A stretch of DNA of 64,000 bases from Bacillota bacterium (GCA_017656135.1 JACDOJ010000003.1:1-64000), one strand, 5' to 3'; positions 34,292 through 43,152 are shown, counted from the stretch's first letter. Translations and numbers: made by a program. The notes: generated from the sequence alone by a model not told the origin.

Positions 34292-35979
34292 AGGCTGCCG
34301 ACCCCCAGTAACTCGTCGGTAAACTCCTGCAGCCGGCTGTAGGTGCAAAAACTTTCCCGAACCTCATTAGCCAGCTTGTTCAAGGCTCCTAAAGTTTTTT
34401 CCCCACTGGTTCCCAGAAGGATATCTGCCACTTGTTTTTCCACGCTGATTCCGGCCGACGAGATGATGGTTTCCACCTCTCCCACCACATCGGTGAAGAG
34501 TCTGAGTTTTTCCTGGAGAAGGTAGAGGACATACTCTTCGATGCTGCCTTTGGTAATTAGGTTATAGATCTGTACATTCTGGCGCTGGCCCAAGCGGTGG
34601 ACCCGGCCGATTCTCTGCTCCACCCGCATCGGATTCCAGGGAAGGTCGTAGTTCAAAAGCCGATGGCAAAACTGCAGGTTGCGCCCTTCCCCACCGGATT
34701 CGGTGCTGATCAGTATGGGAACCTCCCGGAAAAACTCAGCAATGACCCGGTCTTTTTGGGCCAGAGTCAGCCCACCGTGGAAGGCGACCGCCTGGTAACC
34801 GGCTGCTTTTAGGACCTTAGCCAAGTGGATCTGAGTCTGGCGAAACTCTGTGAAGATGATCAGCTTCTCTTCGGTGGAGGCCACGAACTGGAGAAGCCGC
34901 CGGATCTTGCCAGTTTCATGCACCTTTCGCCCAAGTTGAGCCAGCTGCTTTAAAGCCCCTTTCTCTTCCGGGGTGAGAGACTTGTTCCTGGCCATCTTCT
35001 CTAAAGACGCCACGGCAGCCTGGGGAGAACTGCAGACCTCCCTAGCCAGAAGTACGAGAGGGAGCACGTTTTCCCCCTGGGAGTCCTTGCGACGGTAGAT
35101 ACGGCGGAGACAGTCGAGGGTGCTGCGGTAAAAGCGAGCTTCCAGGTCACCCTGGTCAACGACGATGGTTTCAACAGAGCGTTTTGGCAGTTTGAGCATG
35201 GTTTCCTTGCGGTTGGTCCTGACCATGACCTCCTGAAGCAGGGCCCGGAGTTTATCCAGGTTCCGAGGGGTTCGTTTGTCCTGGACAAACTCCCGCTTGA
35301 ATTCGCGGTAGGTCTTGAGCTGACCGGGTTTCAGAAGGGTAATGATGTTGTACAGCTCCTTAAGGTCGTTTTGGACAGGGGTCGCCGTCAGAAGGAGCAA
35401 GAATTTCTTCTGCAGCGAGTTGACGAATTTCCAGTTCTGGGTGGTGTTGTTCTTCAGCTTGTGTGCCTCATCCACCACAACCAAATCGTACTTTTGGGCC
35501 AAAACCCGGCTCCGGTGAGGCTCCCGCTTGGCATAATCGAGGGAAGAAATGATGAGGTCCTCCTTCCAGGAGACCGAGCCGTCCTGAATCAGAAATGGCA
35601 TTTTCAGGTTGGTGTGAAGCTCTTCGTACCACTGGGTAACCAGGGAAGCAGGAACCAGAACCAGAATGCGCTTGGCTAAAGAGCGCAGGAGGTATTCCTT
35701 CATGATGACGCCAGCCTCAATAGTTTTCCCGAGGCCGACTTCATCAGCTAAGACCGCCCGGCCGCACATTTCCTTGAGCACCTTGAGCACTGTCTCCTGC
35801 TGGTGTGGGTAGAGGGTAATCTCCGGCAGGGCTTCCAGAGCCAGTAGGCGATCGAAACCGGCCTGAGTTGAAAGGTGATTGGCTTTCTGGTTTAGACGGA
35901 AAGCCGCAGGTGAGGAGAATTCCTCCCAGACCAAAGAGGCTAAAACACCTGCATCGGAGCTGCTGAAGATCGTCTGCAT
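34288..35979 (-). CDS. SNF2/RapA-like helicase of cassette 2 (YqhH-like)
   Basis: A 563-residue SNF2 ATPase with motif I DEVGLGKTIEAG near 85-96, motif II VDEAHKLKN, LTATPVQN, STESGGEGRNLQFC and QRIGRVHRLGQ. It is paralogous to the plus-strand helicase at 5264-7069 through the whole motor, including the shared ITLLKPGQL and LPWNP segments, but has a shorter N-terminus. There is no nuclease or methyltransferase domain. The ribosome-binding site at the ATG is weak. It is the first gene of a three-gene unit (helicase, Cys-rich partner, membrane coiled coil), divergent from the ABC importer. Confidence 0.87.
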   Translation of the reverse strand: MQTIFSSSDAGVLASLVWEEFSSPAAFRLNQKANHLSTQAGFDRLLALEALPEITLYPHQQETVLKVLKEMCGRAVLADEVGLGKTIEAGVIMKEYLLRSLAKRILVLVPASLVTQWYEELHTNLKMPFLIQDGSVSWKEDLIISSLDYAKREPHRSRVLAQKYDLVVVDEAHKLKNNTTQNWKFVNSLQKKFLLLLTATPVQNDLKELYNIITLLKPGQLKTYREFKREFVQDKRTPRNLDKLRALLQEVMVRTNRKETMLKLPKRSVETIVVDQGDLEARFYRSTLDCLRRIYRRKDSQGENVLPLVLLAREVCSSPQAAVASLEKMARNKSLTPEEKGALKQLAQLGRKVHETGKIRRLLQFVASTEEKLIIFTEFRQTQIHLAKVLKAAGYQAVAFHGGLTLAQKDRVIAEFFREVPILISTESGGEGRNLQFCHRLLNYDLPWNPMRVEQRIGRVHRLGQRQNVQIYNLITKGSIEEYVLYLLQEKLRLFTDVVGEVETIISSAGISVEKQVADILLGTSGEKTLGALNKLANEVRESFCTYSRLQEFTDELLGVGSL

Positions 35980-36135
35980 AGTGTCACCAGAGTTATCCTA
36001 ACCTAGGAAGGGGGGAAAAATGCACCCCACTGGTGGAGCCACACTGAGCAGCCACTTAGAGGAGGATAGCCATACCTTCAAATAGAAAAATTTAGAGTCA
36101 ATACCAATAATAGGAAAGCGGAGGTAATCAGCACA

Positions 36136-37041
36136 ATGTTTAAAAATCGAAACCTGCTGATGATAGTAACACTTATGGCCGCACTTACTTTGGGTGCCGT
36201 GCCCGTTCTAGCGAAGACTATAACTGATGAAACCGGGCGAAGGGTTGAGATACCTGACAATCCCCAGCGTATCGTAGCCCTCACCCCCTGGGTGGTCGAG
36301 CTCCTCTTTGATTTGAACCACCCTCCGGTAGGACGCCCCTCTTCGGCGGTCTACCCCAAAGAGGCCCTCAAAGTTCCGGCCCACGGAACCTCCTACCGCC
36401 TGAACTACGAGCGGATCTTGGCCATGCAGCCTGATTTAATCATCGGTAACGCCAATTTGCACACGTCCCAACTGCCTCAGCTGGAAACGATCGGGGCTCC
36501 GGTGCTCCTCTTCAACATCAATAGCTACGAAGACGTGCTTGAAAAGACTCAGATTCTTGGAGAAATCACCGGGCACACCGAAGAGGCTGCAGCCATCATC
36601 GAGAACATCAAAGAACGCTTTGCCAAGCTGCAGCAGAAGCTCCCGGAGACCGGCCCGACAGCGGTGATACTAGTGGGGAGCAGCGAGGCCTTCTCCGTGG
36701 CCAAGGAAAACAGCTACATCGGTGACATCCTGGCGACTCTGGGTGGCCGAAACATCGCCACCGGACCGGAACACCGCCCAGGCTTCACCAAGCTGAGCCT
36801 GGAGTACATTGCTGAAGCCGACCCAGATGTCATTTTTGCGGTGAAGCCGGCCCGCAACCCCCGAGAGGCTTCCTCAGCTTTGGAAGGCTATGACAAGAAC
36901 CCCCTCTGGTCCAGCCTGAAAGCGGTAAAGACCGGCCGGGTTTATGAGTTGGATCCTGTGATCTTTTTCATGAACCCGGGACCTCGGGTAATCGATGCTC
37001 TGGAACAGATGGCGGCTTATCTCTACCCGGAGGTCTTTTAG
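36136..37041 (+). CDS. BtuF/FecB-type ABC transporter substrate-binding protein
   Basis: Extracytoplasmic binding protein of the cobalamin/iron-chelate class, 301 residues. The signal peptide (about 1-26) ends VLA-KT, a signal-peptidase I type site with no lipobox cysteine, which is unusual for a Gram-positive cell. The mature part has IVALTPWVVELLFDL and the two-lobed pattern joined by a helix. The ligand could be cobalamin, heme or a siderophore; cobO elsewhere in the window makes a corrinoid plausible but does not prove it. GGAGGT lies nine bases upstream. The 156 bases before it show no riboswitch that I can support. Confidence 0.85.
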   Translation: MFKNRNLLMIVTLMAALTLGAVPVLAKTITDETGRRVEIPDNPQRIVALTPWVVELLFDLNHPPVGRPSSAVYPKEALKVPAHGTSYRLNYERILAMQPDLIIGNANLHTSQLPQLETIGAPVLLFNINSYEDVLEKTQILGEITGHTEEAAAIIENIKERFAKLQQKLPETGPTAVILVGSSEAFSVAKENSYIGDILATLGGRNIATGPEHRPGFTKLSLEYIAEADPDVIFAVKPARNPREASSALEGYDKNPLWSSLKAVKTGRVYELDPVIFFMNPGPRVIDALEQMAAYLYPEVF

Positions 37042-38073
37042 GTGAGCAAACCGGATGTGATGGTCGGTACCGGTAGCAACTTCAAATACCAGCGTCAGTG
37101 GCTGGTACTGGTTCTCACCGCCATCCTGGCTGTCCTAGCTGTCACCGCCAGTATCGCCATTGGTCCTGTGCGCATCGGTTTTCTCCGAGTTTGGGAGATA
37201 CTGATGAGTGACAATGCGCCTGTGGACATCTCCTACCAAATTGTCTGGAACATTCGCCTCCCCAGGACACTGGTAGGCTGTATGGTAGGGGCGGGTCTGG
37301 CCCTCTCCGGGGCTCTACTGCAGGGAGTTATGCGCAACCCCCTGGCAGACCCCCATATTATCGGGGTCTCAGCTGGAGCGGGCCTGGCGGCGGTGGCAGC
37401 TTTGACCATCTTTCCCCAATTTCCGCCGTCCCTGATTCCGGCGGCGGCCTTTGGGGGAGCCCTGACCAGTGCGACTCTGGTTTACGGCCTCGCCTGGCGG
37501 GCCGGGGTATCTCCGATGCGCCTGATTCTTTCCGGAGTGGCGGTCTCCTCTTTGATGAGCGCCGGGACTTCCGCCCTATTGGTTCTCTTCAGTGAAAATG
37601 TCCAGGCCGTCATGGGCTGGTTGGTCGGCGGGTTGGCTGGTCGGGGATGGCCCCACTGGGCTCAGGTTTGGCCCTACGTCACCGTTGCCGGAGTGATCAC
37701 CCTCTTCACCGGACGCCAGGTGAACTTGCTTCTTTTAGGTGATGAAATGGCTACCGGACTGGGAGTCAAGGTCGAACAGGTGCGCCTGCTCCTCATAGCT
37801 CTAGCTTCGGTCTTGGCAGCCGCGGCCGTCAGTGTCGCCGGCCTCATTGGCTTCGTCGGTCTGGTAGTTCCTCACATCATCAGACTGTTAATGGGCTCGG
37901 ACTACCGATTTTTGCTGCCGGCTTCGGCTCTGGGCGGTGCAGCCCTCTTGACTCTGGCCGACGTAGCTGCCCGCATGGTCATGGATCCCATCGAGCTCCC
38001 GGTGGGCATCCTCACAGCCAGTTTTGGAGCACCGTTCTTCTTGTACCTGCTTAGAAGGGGGCATCACCATTGA
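37042..38073 (+). CDS. FecCD/BtuC-type ABC transporter permease
   Basis: A 343-residue permease with about ten hydrophobic helices. FecCD family marks are RLPRTLVGCMVGAGLALSGA, QGVMRNPLADPHIIGVSAGA and the cytoplasmic GFVGLVVPHIIRLLMGSDYR coupling region (each within 20 residues). The GTG start lies directly after the binding-protein stop, with GGAGG eight bases upstream. It ends in a 4-base overlap with the ATPase gene. Confidence 0.93.
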   Translation: MSKPDVMVGTGSNFKYQRQWLVLVLTAILAVLAVTASIAIGPVRIGFLRVWEILMSDNAPVDISYQIVWNIRLPRTLVGCMVGAGLALSGALLQGVMRNPLADPHIIGVSAGAGLAAVAALTIFPQFPPSLIPAAAFGGALTSATLVYGLAWRAGVSPMRLILSGVAVSSLMSAGTSALLVLFSENVQAVMGWLVGGLAGRGWPHWAQVWPYVTVAGVITLFTGRQVNLLLLGDEMATGLGVKVEQVRLLLIALASVLAAAAVSVAGLIGFVGLVVPHIIRLLMGSDYRFLLPASALGGAALLTLADVAARMVMDPIELPVGILTASFGAPFFLYLLRRGHHH

Positions 38074-38852
38074 TTCTGGCCGCCAAAGAACTGACTTTAG
38101 GTTACGAATCTGAAATTATCGTGCCCGAGCTCAACTTATTTATCAACGCCGGGGAGATTGTGACCTTTATCGGCCCCAACGGTTCAGGTAAATCCACAAT
38201 CCTTAAGGCCCTGGCCCGGTACTTGAAGGCCAAGAGCGGTGTGGTGTACTTGAACGGACAGGATATCCACCGGATGCCGACTAAAAAGGTGGCCCAGCAG
38301 CTGGCCATCTTGCCTCAAACCCCTTCCGCTCCTTCGGACCTTACCGTGGCCGAGCTGGCCAGCCGGGGGCGGGCTCCCCACCTGGCCTGGTGGCAGCGGA
38401 GCGGACCTGAAGATTACAAAGTAATCAGGTGGGCCTTGGAACAGACCAAGACCACTCACCTGGCCGACCGATTGGTGGGAACCCTCTCCGGTGGCGAACG
38501 CCAACGGGCCTGGATCGCTATGGCCTTAGCCCAGTCACCCCAGATCTTGCTCTTAGATGAACCCACCACTTACCTTGACATCTGCCACCAGTTAGAAGTG
38601 ATGGAACTGATAAAGCGCCTCAACCGGGAACTAAAACTCACCGTTGTTATGGTCCTGCATGACATCAACCAGGCAGCCAGGTACAGCCATAGATTAATTG
38701 TCTTGAAAAAAGGGAGGATTGTAGCTCAAGGTCCTCCCAGTGAAATTCTGACTGCCCAGTTATTGACTGACGTCTTCAAGGTTAAAGCCGTCATCAAGAG
38801 TGATGCCGAAACCGGAACCCCAATCTGCCTACCATACGGCATCGCTGAGTGA
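38070..38852 (+). CDS. BtuD/FecE-type ABC transporter ATP-binding protein
   Basis: A 260-residue ABC ATPase with Walker A GPNGSGKST, signature LSGGERQRAWIAMALAQ, Walker B ILLLDEPT and the H-loop VLHDINQA. It starts at TTG overlapping the permease TGA. Its 3' end overlaps the 3' end of the convergent murC gene by 24 bases. It completes the importer operon. Confidence 0.94.
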   Translation: MILAAKELTLGYESEIIVPELNLFINAGEIVTFIGPNGSGKSTILKALARYLKAKSGVVYLNGQDIHRMPTKKVAQQLAILPQTPSAPSDLTVAELASRGRAPHLAWWQRSGPEDYKVIRWALEQTKTTHLADRLVGTLSGGERQRAWIAMALAQSPQILLLDEPTTYLDICHQLEVMELIKRLNRELKLTVVMVLHDINQAARYSHRLIVLKKGRIVAQGPPSEILTAQLLTDVFKVKAVIKSDAETGTPICLPYGIAE

Positions 38853-40220
38853 ATTTTTGAGAACCTCAGTGAGCCTATGGGCCACCATCCAGATGTCACC
38901 AGCTCCCATGGTTATGACCATATCCCCAGGGCGGACATGGCTAGCCAAATACTGGACGATCTCTTCATGGTCATCGTACTGGTGTACCGGGCGGCCGCTC
39001 TCCTCTCTCACCCGCTCGGCCAATTTGGCCGCAGTAACCCCAGGAATGGGCTTATCCGGCGGTGGCGAATAGATATTGGCTATTATCGTCTCATCGGCAA
39101 GGTTAAAAGCCTTGGCGAATTCATCGAAGAGAAAGAAGGTCCGGGTGTACCTATGGGGTTGAAAGACCGCAAAAACCCGCCTCTGCCAGCCTTCTTTGGC
39201 TGCCCTGATGGTGGCTTTGATCTCTGTGGGGTGGTGGGCATAGTCATCCACTACCAAAATATCGTTGACATCCCCGATAAATTGGAAACGCCGCTTGGCG
39301 CCGTGAAAATTCCTCAGGGCTTCGCGGATGTCTTCTAAATCCACACCTACCTGACGGGCCACAGCGATGGCAGCTAGAGCGTTGGAAACGTTGTGCCTGC
39401 CGGGGACCTTTAACTCAAAGCGTCCCTTTTCCGCCCCATTCACTGACAAAATGAAAGAAACACCCCGCTCGCCGACTTCCACATCCGAAGCCCGGTACTC
39501 GCCTTTTTGGAATCCGTAACCTATCACCTGGGCCTGGCATTTCGTGGCCAGCTCAGCGACAATGGGATCATCCAGACCTAAAACTGCGCAACCGCCGGGC
39601 TTGATGTTGGCTAAAAATCTCTCGAAAGAAGCCACCACCTGGGAGAACTGTCCATTGTAGTTTTCCAAGTGGTCAGCCTCGATATTGGATACCACCGCGA
39701 TCTCCGGTCGATAGCGTAGGAACGAACCATCACTTTCATCAGCTTCCGCCACCAAATAATCGCCGTGGCCTGACCGAGCTCCCCCACCGATATCGCTGAG
39801 TTCCCCGCCAATGAGTACCGTTGGATCGACGCCGGCTTTTTCTAAAATCAAAGCGATCATCGAGGTGATCGTTGTTTTGCCGTGAGCACCGCTGACCGCA
39901 ATCCCTCTGCTGTTATTTAGAAGGCAGGCCAGCATCTCCGAGCGATGAATGACCTTTATACCGGCTTCACGAGCAGCCACTACCTCCGGGTTATCGGGAC
40001 TGATGGCCGATGAGATCACCACCAGATCGACATTCCCCAGATTAGAAGTGTCGTGACCGGTATGAATTCGTGCCCCGAGCCTACTGAGATTTTCAGTAGT
40101 GGTGCTCGAGCGCAGGTCAGAACCCGATACTTCCCATCCCTTCTCTAAAAGCACTTTAGCCATAGGGCTCATCCCCGAACCACCGATCCCGATCATATGC
40201 ACCTTTGTCCTTTCCTGCAT
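38829..40220 (-). CDS. murC: UDP-N-acetylmuramate-L-alanine ligase
   Basis: Adds L-alanine to UDP-MurNAc, the first amino-acid step of peptidoglycan synthesis. The 463-residue protein has the N-terminal MIGIGGSGMSPMAKVLLEKG, P-loop SGAHGKTTITSMIA, EADESDGSFL and the substrate region HHPTEIKATI. ATG with GGAG nine bases upstream. It stands alone rather than in a mur cluster; the 215 bases upstream hold the terminator of the SpoIIP-like gene and no convincing promoter. Confidence 0.95.
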   Translation of the reverse strand: MQERTKVHMIGIGGSGMSPMAKVLLEKGWEVSGSDLRSSTTTENLSRLGARIHTGHDTSNLGNVDLVVISSAISPDNPEVVAAREAGIKVIHRSEMLACLLNNSRGIAVSGAHGKTTITSMIALILEKAGVDPTVLIGGELSDIGGGARSGHGDYLVAEADESDGSFLRYRPEIAVVSNIEADHLENYNGQFSQVVASFERFLANIKPGGCAVLGLDDPIVAELATKCQAQVIGYGFQKGEYRASDVEVGERGVSFILSVNGAEKGRFELKVPGRHNVSNALAAIAVARQVGVDLEDIREALRNFHGAKRRFQFIGDVNDILVVDDYAHHPTEIKATIRAAKEGWQRRVFAVFQPHRYTRTFFLFDEFAKAFNLADETIIANIYSPPPDKPIPGVTAAKLAERVREESGRPVHQYDDHEEIVQYLASHVRPGDMVITMGAGDIWMVAHRLTEVLKNSLSDAVW

Positions 40221-40372
40221 ATGGACATCACTCCTGGCTGCTCCGTCTTAAAAACCACTATATAGTACGAAAGGTGAGCTCAAAGGTTTTGTGGATAATA
40301 TTGGATTGCCGTTCTTATTATCCTCCTTTGCAGAAAGTATCATTCTGAGAGGGCTTGGCCAATCCCTGCTAA

Positions 40373-40404
40373 GAAAAAATACTTGCTCCCTAAGGAACAA
40401 GTAT
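40373..40404 (-). terminator. Rho-independent terminator after the SpoIIP-like gene
   Basis: On the minus strand ATACTTG (40404-40398) pairs with CAAGTAT (40385-40379), with further TCC/GGG pairing inside, followed by a run of five or six T's. Confidence 0.88.
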
Positions 40405-40435
40405 CTTTGGTTCGCAAAAGAAGATCGACCGCCCT

Positions 40436-41215
40436 TTATATCGGCTCCTGAACCATGGTAGCTACCACTTCGGCAAAGAGTTTGGCGCTCCTCTTGGCCT
40501 GATCCACTGTGTTCTGGGGATAACTCCCGATGTAGACGGCTACCGACTGCGGGTGTTGACCCTGGTTGTAAGTGCCCTCTTTAGTGATTACCCCCCGACA
40601 GAGGCCAGGATACATCTCTTCCATCCTGGCCTGCAGTTCCTTGGCAAAAGCGAGGTTTTGGGCATAAGCCGGATTATCCTTACCGACTACCAGCAGAATC
40701 CTTGCCACTTCCTGACCATTGATACTCGTGGTGACCCGCTCGGGCTTAGCAGAAGCAGGCAGCCCATCTCGGTGGATATCGAAGACCATCTGCAGAGATG
40801 AATTGGCCCCCACCGTAGCTGCCACCGTTGCCGCTGCGTTTTCATAGGCCGCCCTAAACACCGGATAATCGTGAACAGATTTGGAGTGAACCGCCGCAAT
40901 TCCCCTGACCTCCAAGGCATCCATGAAAGCAGTACCGACATCCACGATGTCACCGGGCTGACCTTTGCTGAAACTGGTCTTTGGGGCATAGTTTTGGCAG
41001 GTATGTGTGTGATATACTGCAACGACCGGTCCTACTGGTTCACTGATCTCGGTAACTACCGGAGGCTCTGTCTGGGTCGAAATGATGTCATCACCGTCGC
41101 TGGGATAAAACCCCAAGTAGCGGGCACCCAGAACAGCAACTACCACCAATGCGATTAATACAAAAAACAGTCCCGGCCCGTTTTTTTCCGTCTCCCATTC
41201 CTTAAACCTTGCCAT
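40436..41215 (-). CDS. SpoIIP-like protein with altered acidic residues
   Basis: A 259-residue membrane-anchored protein (helix about 14-34) of the SpoIIP family, cell-wall hydrolases of engulfment. Family landmarks are VAVYHTHT, FDIHRDG, the INGQEVARILLVVGK stretch, MYPGLCRGV and GTYNQ. However, the Glu normally three residues after HTHT is Gln/Asn (HTHTCQNY), and the IEVGG segment reads VYIGS, so two usually acidic positions are lost while the histidines remain. It is also shorter than Bacillus SpoIIP (about 400). The ATG at 41215 has GGAGG eight bases upstream. It may be a diverged paralogue with weak or changed activity. Confidence 0.8.
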   Translation of the reverse strand: MARFKEWETEKNGPGLFFVLIALVVVAVLGARYLGFYPSDGDDIISTQTEPPVVTEISEPVGPVVAVYHTHTCQNYAPKTSFSKGQPGDIVDVGTAFMDALEVRGIAAVHSKSVHDYPVFRAAYENAAATVAATVGANSSLQMVFDIHRDGLPASAKPERVTTSINGQEVARILLVVGKDNPAYAQNLAFAKELQARMEEMYPGLCRGVITKEGTYNQGQHPQSVAVYIGSYPQNTVDQAKRSAKLFAEVVATMVQEPI

Positions 41216-41284
41216 CTTATTGACCTCCCCCCTATTCGCCACAAATATATGCTGTGTCCAAAGTCAATATGACCAATTGGAGGG

Positions 41285-41315
41285 AAAGAAAAAACCGCCT
41301 TGAAAGCGGCGGTTT
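41285..41315 (-). terminator. Rho-independent terminator of the sulfurylase gene
   Basis: On the minus strand AAACCGCC (41299-41292 is the 3' arm GGCGGTTT; 41315-41308 the 5' arm) forms an 8-bp stem with an 8-base loop, followed by T's, immediately after the stop. Confidence 0.9.
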
Positions 41316-41317
41316 CG

Positions 41318-43057
41318 CTATCCTGCACTGGCGACTTCCTGATCGGAGTCTCCGGTTTCCTCCTTTGGTTTAGGGGGAGTGTCGATACCTCGGTACCGGT
41401 AGTATGGCAGCGGGTTCCAGGTGCGGTACTGGATCTCTTTGGAGTGCAAGGGTCTGGGAATATCCTTCAAGATTTCCTGCCCTGCCTTTAACTCCCGTTG
41501 GGCCTCCTCCTTGTCTTGATACATGAACTCATCTGAAGCCTGTTCTGGAGCATCTTTAACCTTTTCCTCCAGGTCTTGAATGACCATGCGCTGTTGAATG
41601 GCCATGAGCTCCCGAGCATCTGTGACCCATTGGGGCTGCAGATCCCGGTTGGTATCTCCGACATAGGTGAACTCCTCGTAGGTCTCATTGTAAATCCGGT
41701 CGGCGTTTAACCGCACATCCATCACTGCAGCCTCCAGGTCCCGGTTGGTTAACTCCTCGGGTTTGAGAGGTTTGAACCGGTACCGCCCGCCTAGACGGGT
41801 AGCCACTAGGTAAAAGGGGAAAATGCCCTTGATGGTCCTGCCTACCGGATAAATGGAGTTGTTCTCCTCATCCACCCCTTTGGGCTGAATTCCCTGCATA
41901 GCAATGCGGCTGGATTCGGGACGGCAGATCTCCTTTGGAGGCATGATCCCCCTCCTTAAAAGCTCCCTGATGCCAGTTCCGGATATGGCCACCCGGAAAC
42001 GCTCATCATGAGGGCAGGTCTTAATCGTGGCCACACTGTCACAGCGAGTGCAGTAGAAGACCTCATGGTAAAGCCGGACCTCGATACCCAGCTCCTCCGG
42101 TTTAAACTCGTCGAAGATGCTGTGGCAGGCATATTTATCATAATAGTCTCCGACTCCGGCATGATCCCGGCCGATGAGAGCGTGGGTGCAGCCGTGATTC
42201 TTCATGATCAGGGCATGCAAAACGGTTTCCCTGGGCCCCGCAAAGATATAAGTGACCCTGAGGGGTGCCAGAGTGACCTGACCTTTGGGGTAGTAGGTAT
42301 CCAAGACCGCCCGGTAGGCCAGAATCCGATACTCATTGCGGGTGTACTCCCGTTTGGTCATCTCCACCAACGGCTGAATCAACAGGCCATCAATGGTCTC
42401 TAAGGCATTCTTGTGGATATACTCGTGCCCCCGGTGAACGGGGTTGGCACCGGTGATGAAACCGGCCACCGAGCGGAACTTCTTTTCCTCGTAGAAGATG
42501 CGCCAAGTGTCTTTAGGTTCCAGGCGGAGCTTCTCAAAGGGGCCCCACCTCACCCGCTTTAGGAGTTTGATGGGACCACCCAGGGAAACATCACCCATGC
42601 GCCTGAAAATGGCATCCACTCCTGGGTGCTTGCGATCAGTAGTACCAAAAAGGCAGAGCGCCCTCTCCTCTTTGTTATACTTGAAGATATCCCTGACCTC
42701 CAGGATAGCTACAGGCTCTTTTTTCTCGTTAATGATAGTGACCTCTTCGCCAGGAGAGAGCTTCTTGATTACCTGGGCATTGCGATTCCCAGCCGGGGCA
42801 AAACTCAACGGCACCGGCCAGATCAAACCGTTTTTTAACCGCCCGTGGTGCAAAACTGATTCATAATCTTCCCGGCTCATGAAACCTTCATTAGGAGAGA
42901 GGACCCCGGTGGCAATCATCTCCATGGTGATCACCGCTTCTTGGTCCACCATAATTGTAGGTAATTTATCGGCCTTCTCCAGGTAATAAGCTAATTCCTC
43001 ACCGGTGGCTACCCGGTTTACCAGTTTGCCGCCGTGAGGCTGTTGAGGGTAATTCAT
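41318..43057 (-). CDS. sat: ATP-sulfurylase-like adenylyltransferase with atypical active site
   Basis: Homologue of sulfate adenylyltransferase (ATP + sulfate to APS + PPi), 579 residues. A PUA-like N-terminus (about 1-165) includes LSPNEGFM and NGLIWPVP. The catalytic part has NPVHRGHEY at 205-213, GRDHAGVGDYY at 296-306, the metal-type CTRC/CPH at 336-350 and SGTGIRELL at 359-367. The usual QTRNP reads TGANP (202-206), so the substrate arginine is Ala. Residues about 390-579 are an extension, not an APS kinase. ATG 43057 is preferred over GTG 43069. Sulfate activation is likely, but an altered substrate is possible. No aprAB lies nearby. Confidence 0.82.
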   Translation of the reverse strand: MNYPQQPHGGKLVNRVATGEELAYYLEKADKLPTIMVDQEAVITMEMIATGVLSPNEGFMSREDYESVLHHGRLKNGLIWPVPLSFAPAGNRNAQVIKKLSPGEEVTIINEKKEPVAILEVRDIFKYNKEERALCLFGTTDRKHPGVDAIFRRMGDVSLGGPIKLLKRVRWGPFEKLRLEPKDTWRIFYEEKKFRSVAGFITGANPVHRGHEYIHKNALETIDGLLIQPLVEMTKREYTRNEYRILAYRAVLDTYYPKGQVTLAPLRVTYIFAGPRETVLHALIMKNHGCTHALIGRDHAGVGDYYDKYACHSIFDEFKPEELGIEVRLYHEVFYCTRCDSVATIKTCPHDERFRVAISGTGIRELLRRGIMPPKEICRPESSRIAMQGIQPKGVDEENNSIYPVGRTIKGIFPFYLVATRLGGRYRFKPLKPEELTNRDLEAAVMDVRLNADRIYNETYEEFTYVGDTNRDLQPQWVTDARELMAIQQRMVIQDLEEKVKDAPEQASDEFMYQDKEEAQRELKAGQEILKDIPRPLHSKEIQYRTWNPLPYYRYRGIDTPPKPKEETGDSDQEVASAG

Positions 43058-43102
43058 GAAGCAAGGCACTCCTCTCTACTGACTAGGAAATACTATTCTC
43101 AA

Positions 43103-43130
43103 GATATAACAAGCCACCGGTTGAAAGCAA
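43103..43130 (-). promoter_or_regulatory. Candidate promoter of sat
   Basis: On the minus strand TTGCTT (43130-43125) and TATATC (43108-43103) with a 16-base spacer; each has two mismatches to sigmaA consensus. It gives a leader of about 40 bases. It is the best pair in the 295-base gap, which otherwise holds two palindromes. Confidence 0.4.
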
Positions 43131-43136
43131 AGCTTA

Positions 43137-43152
43137 TGTGCCCAACTGCACA
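43137..43152. promoter_or_regulatory. CRP/FNR-like palindrome upstream of sat
   Basis: TGTGC, six bases, GCACA: the spacing and outer TGTG/CACA of CRP/FNR-family sites (TGTGA-N6-TCACA). It lies directly upstream of the candidate -35 box, where an activator would bind. The regulator is unknown. Confidence 0.45.

Noticed and set aside
35980..36135. Possible cobalamin riboswitch before the ABC importer
   Set aside because: GCCAC-like words and a G-rich stretch are present, but the conserved B12-box sequence and the expected helices are missing and the space is short.
40221..40330. Promoter of murC
   Set aside because: TTGAGC and TATAGT are present but only 15 bases apart, and no better pair was seen, so no call is made.
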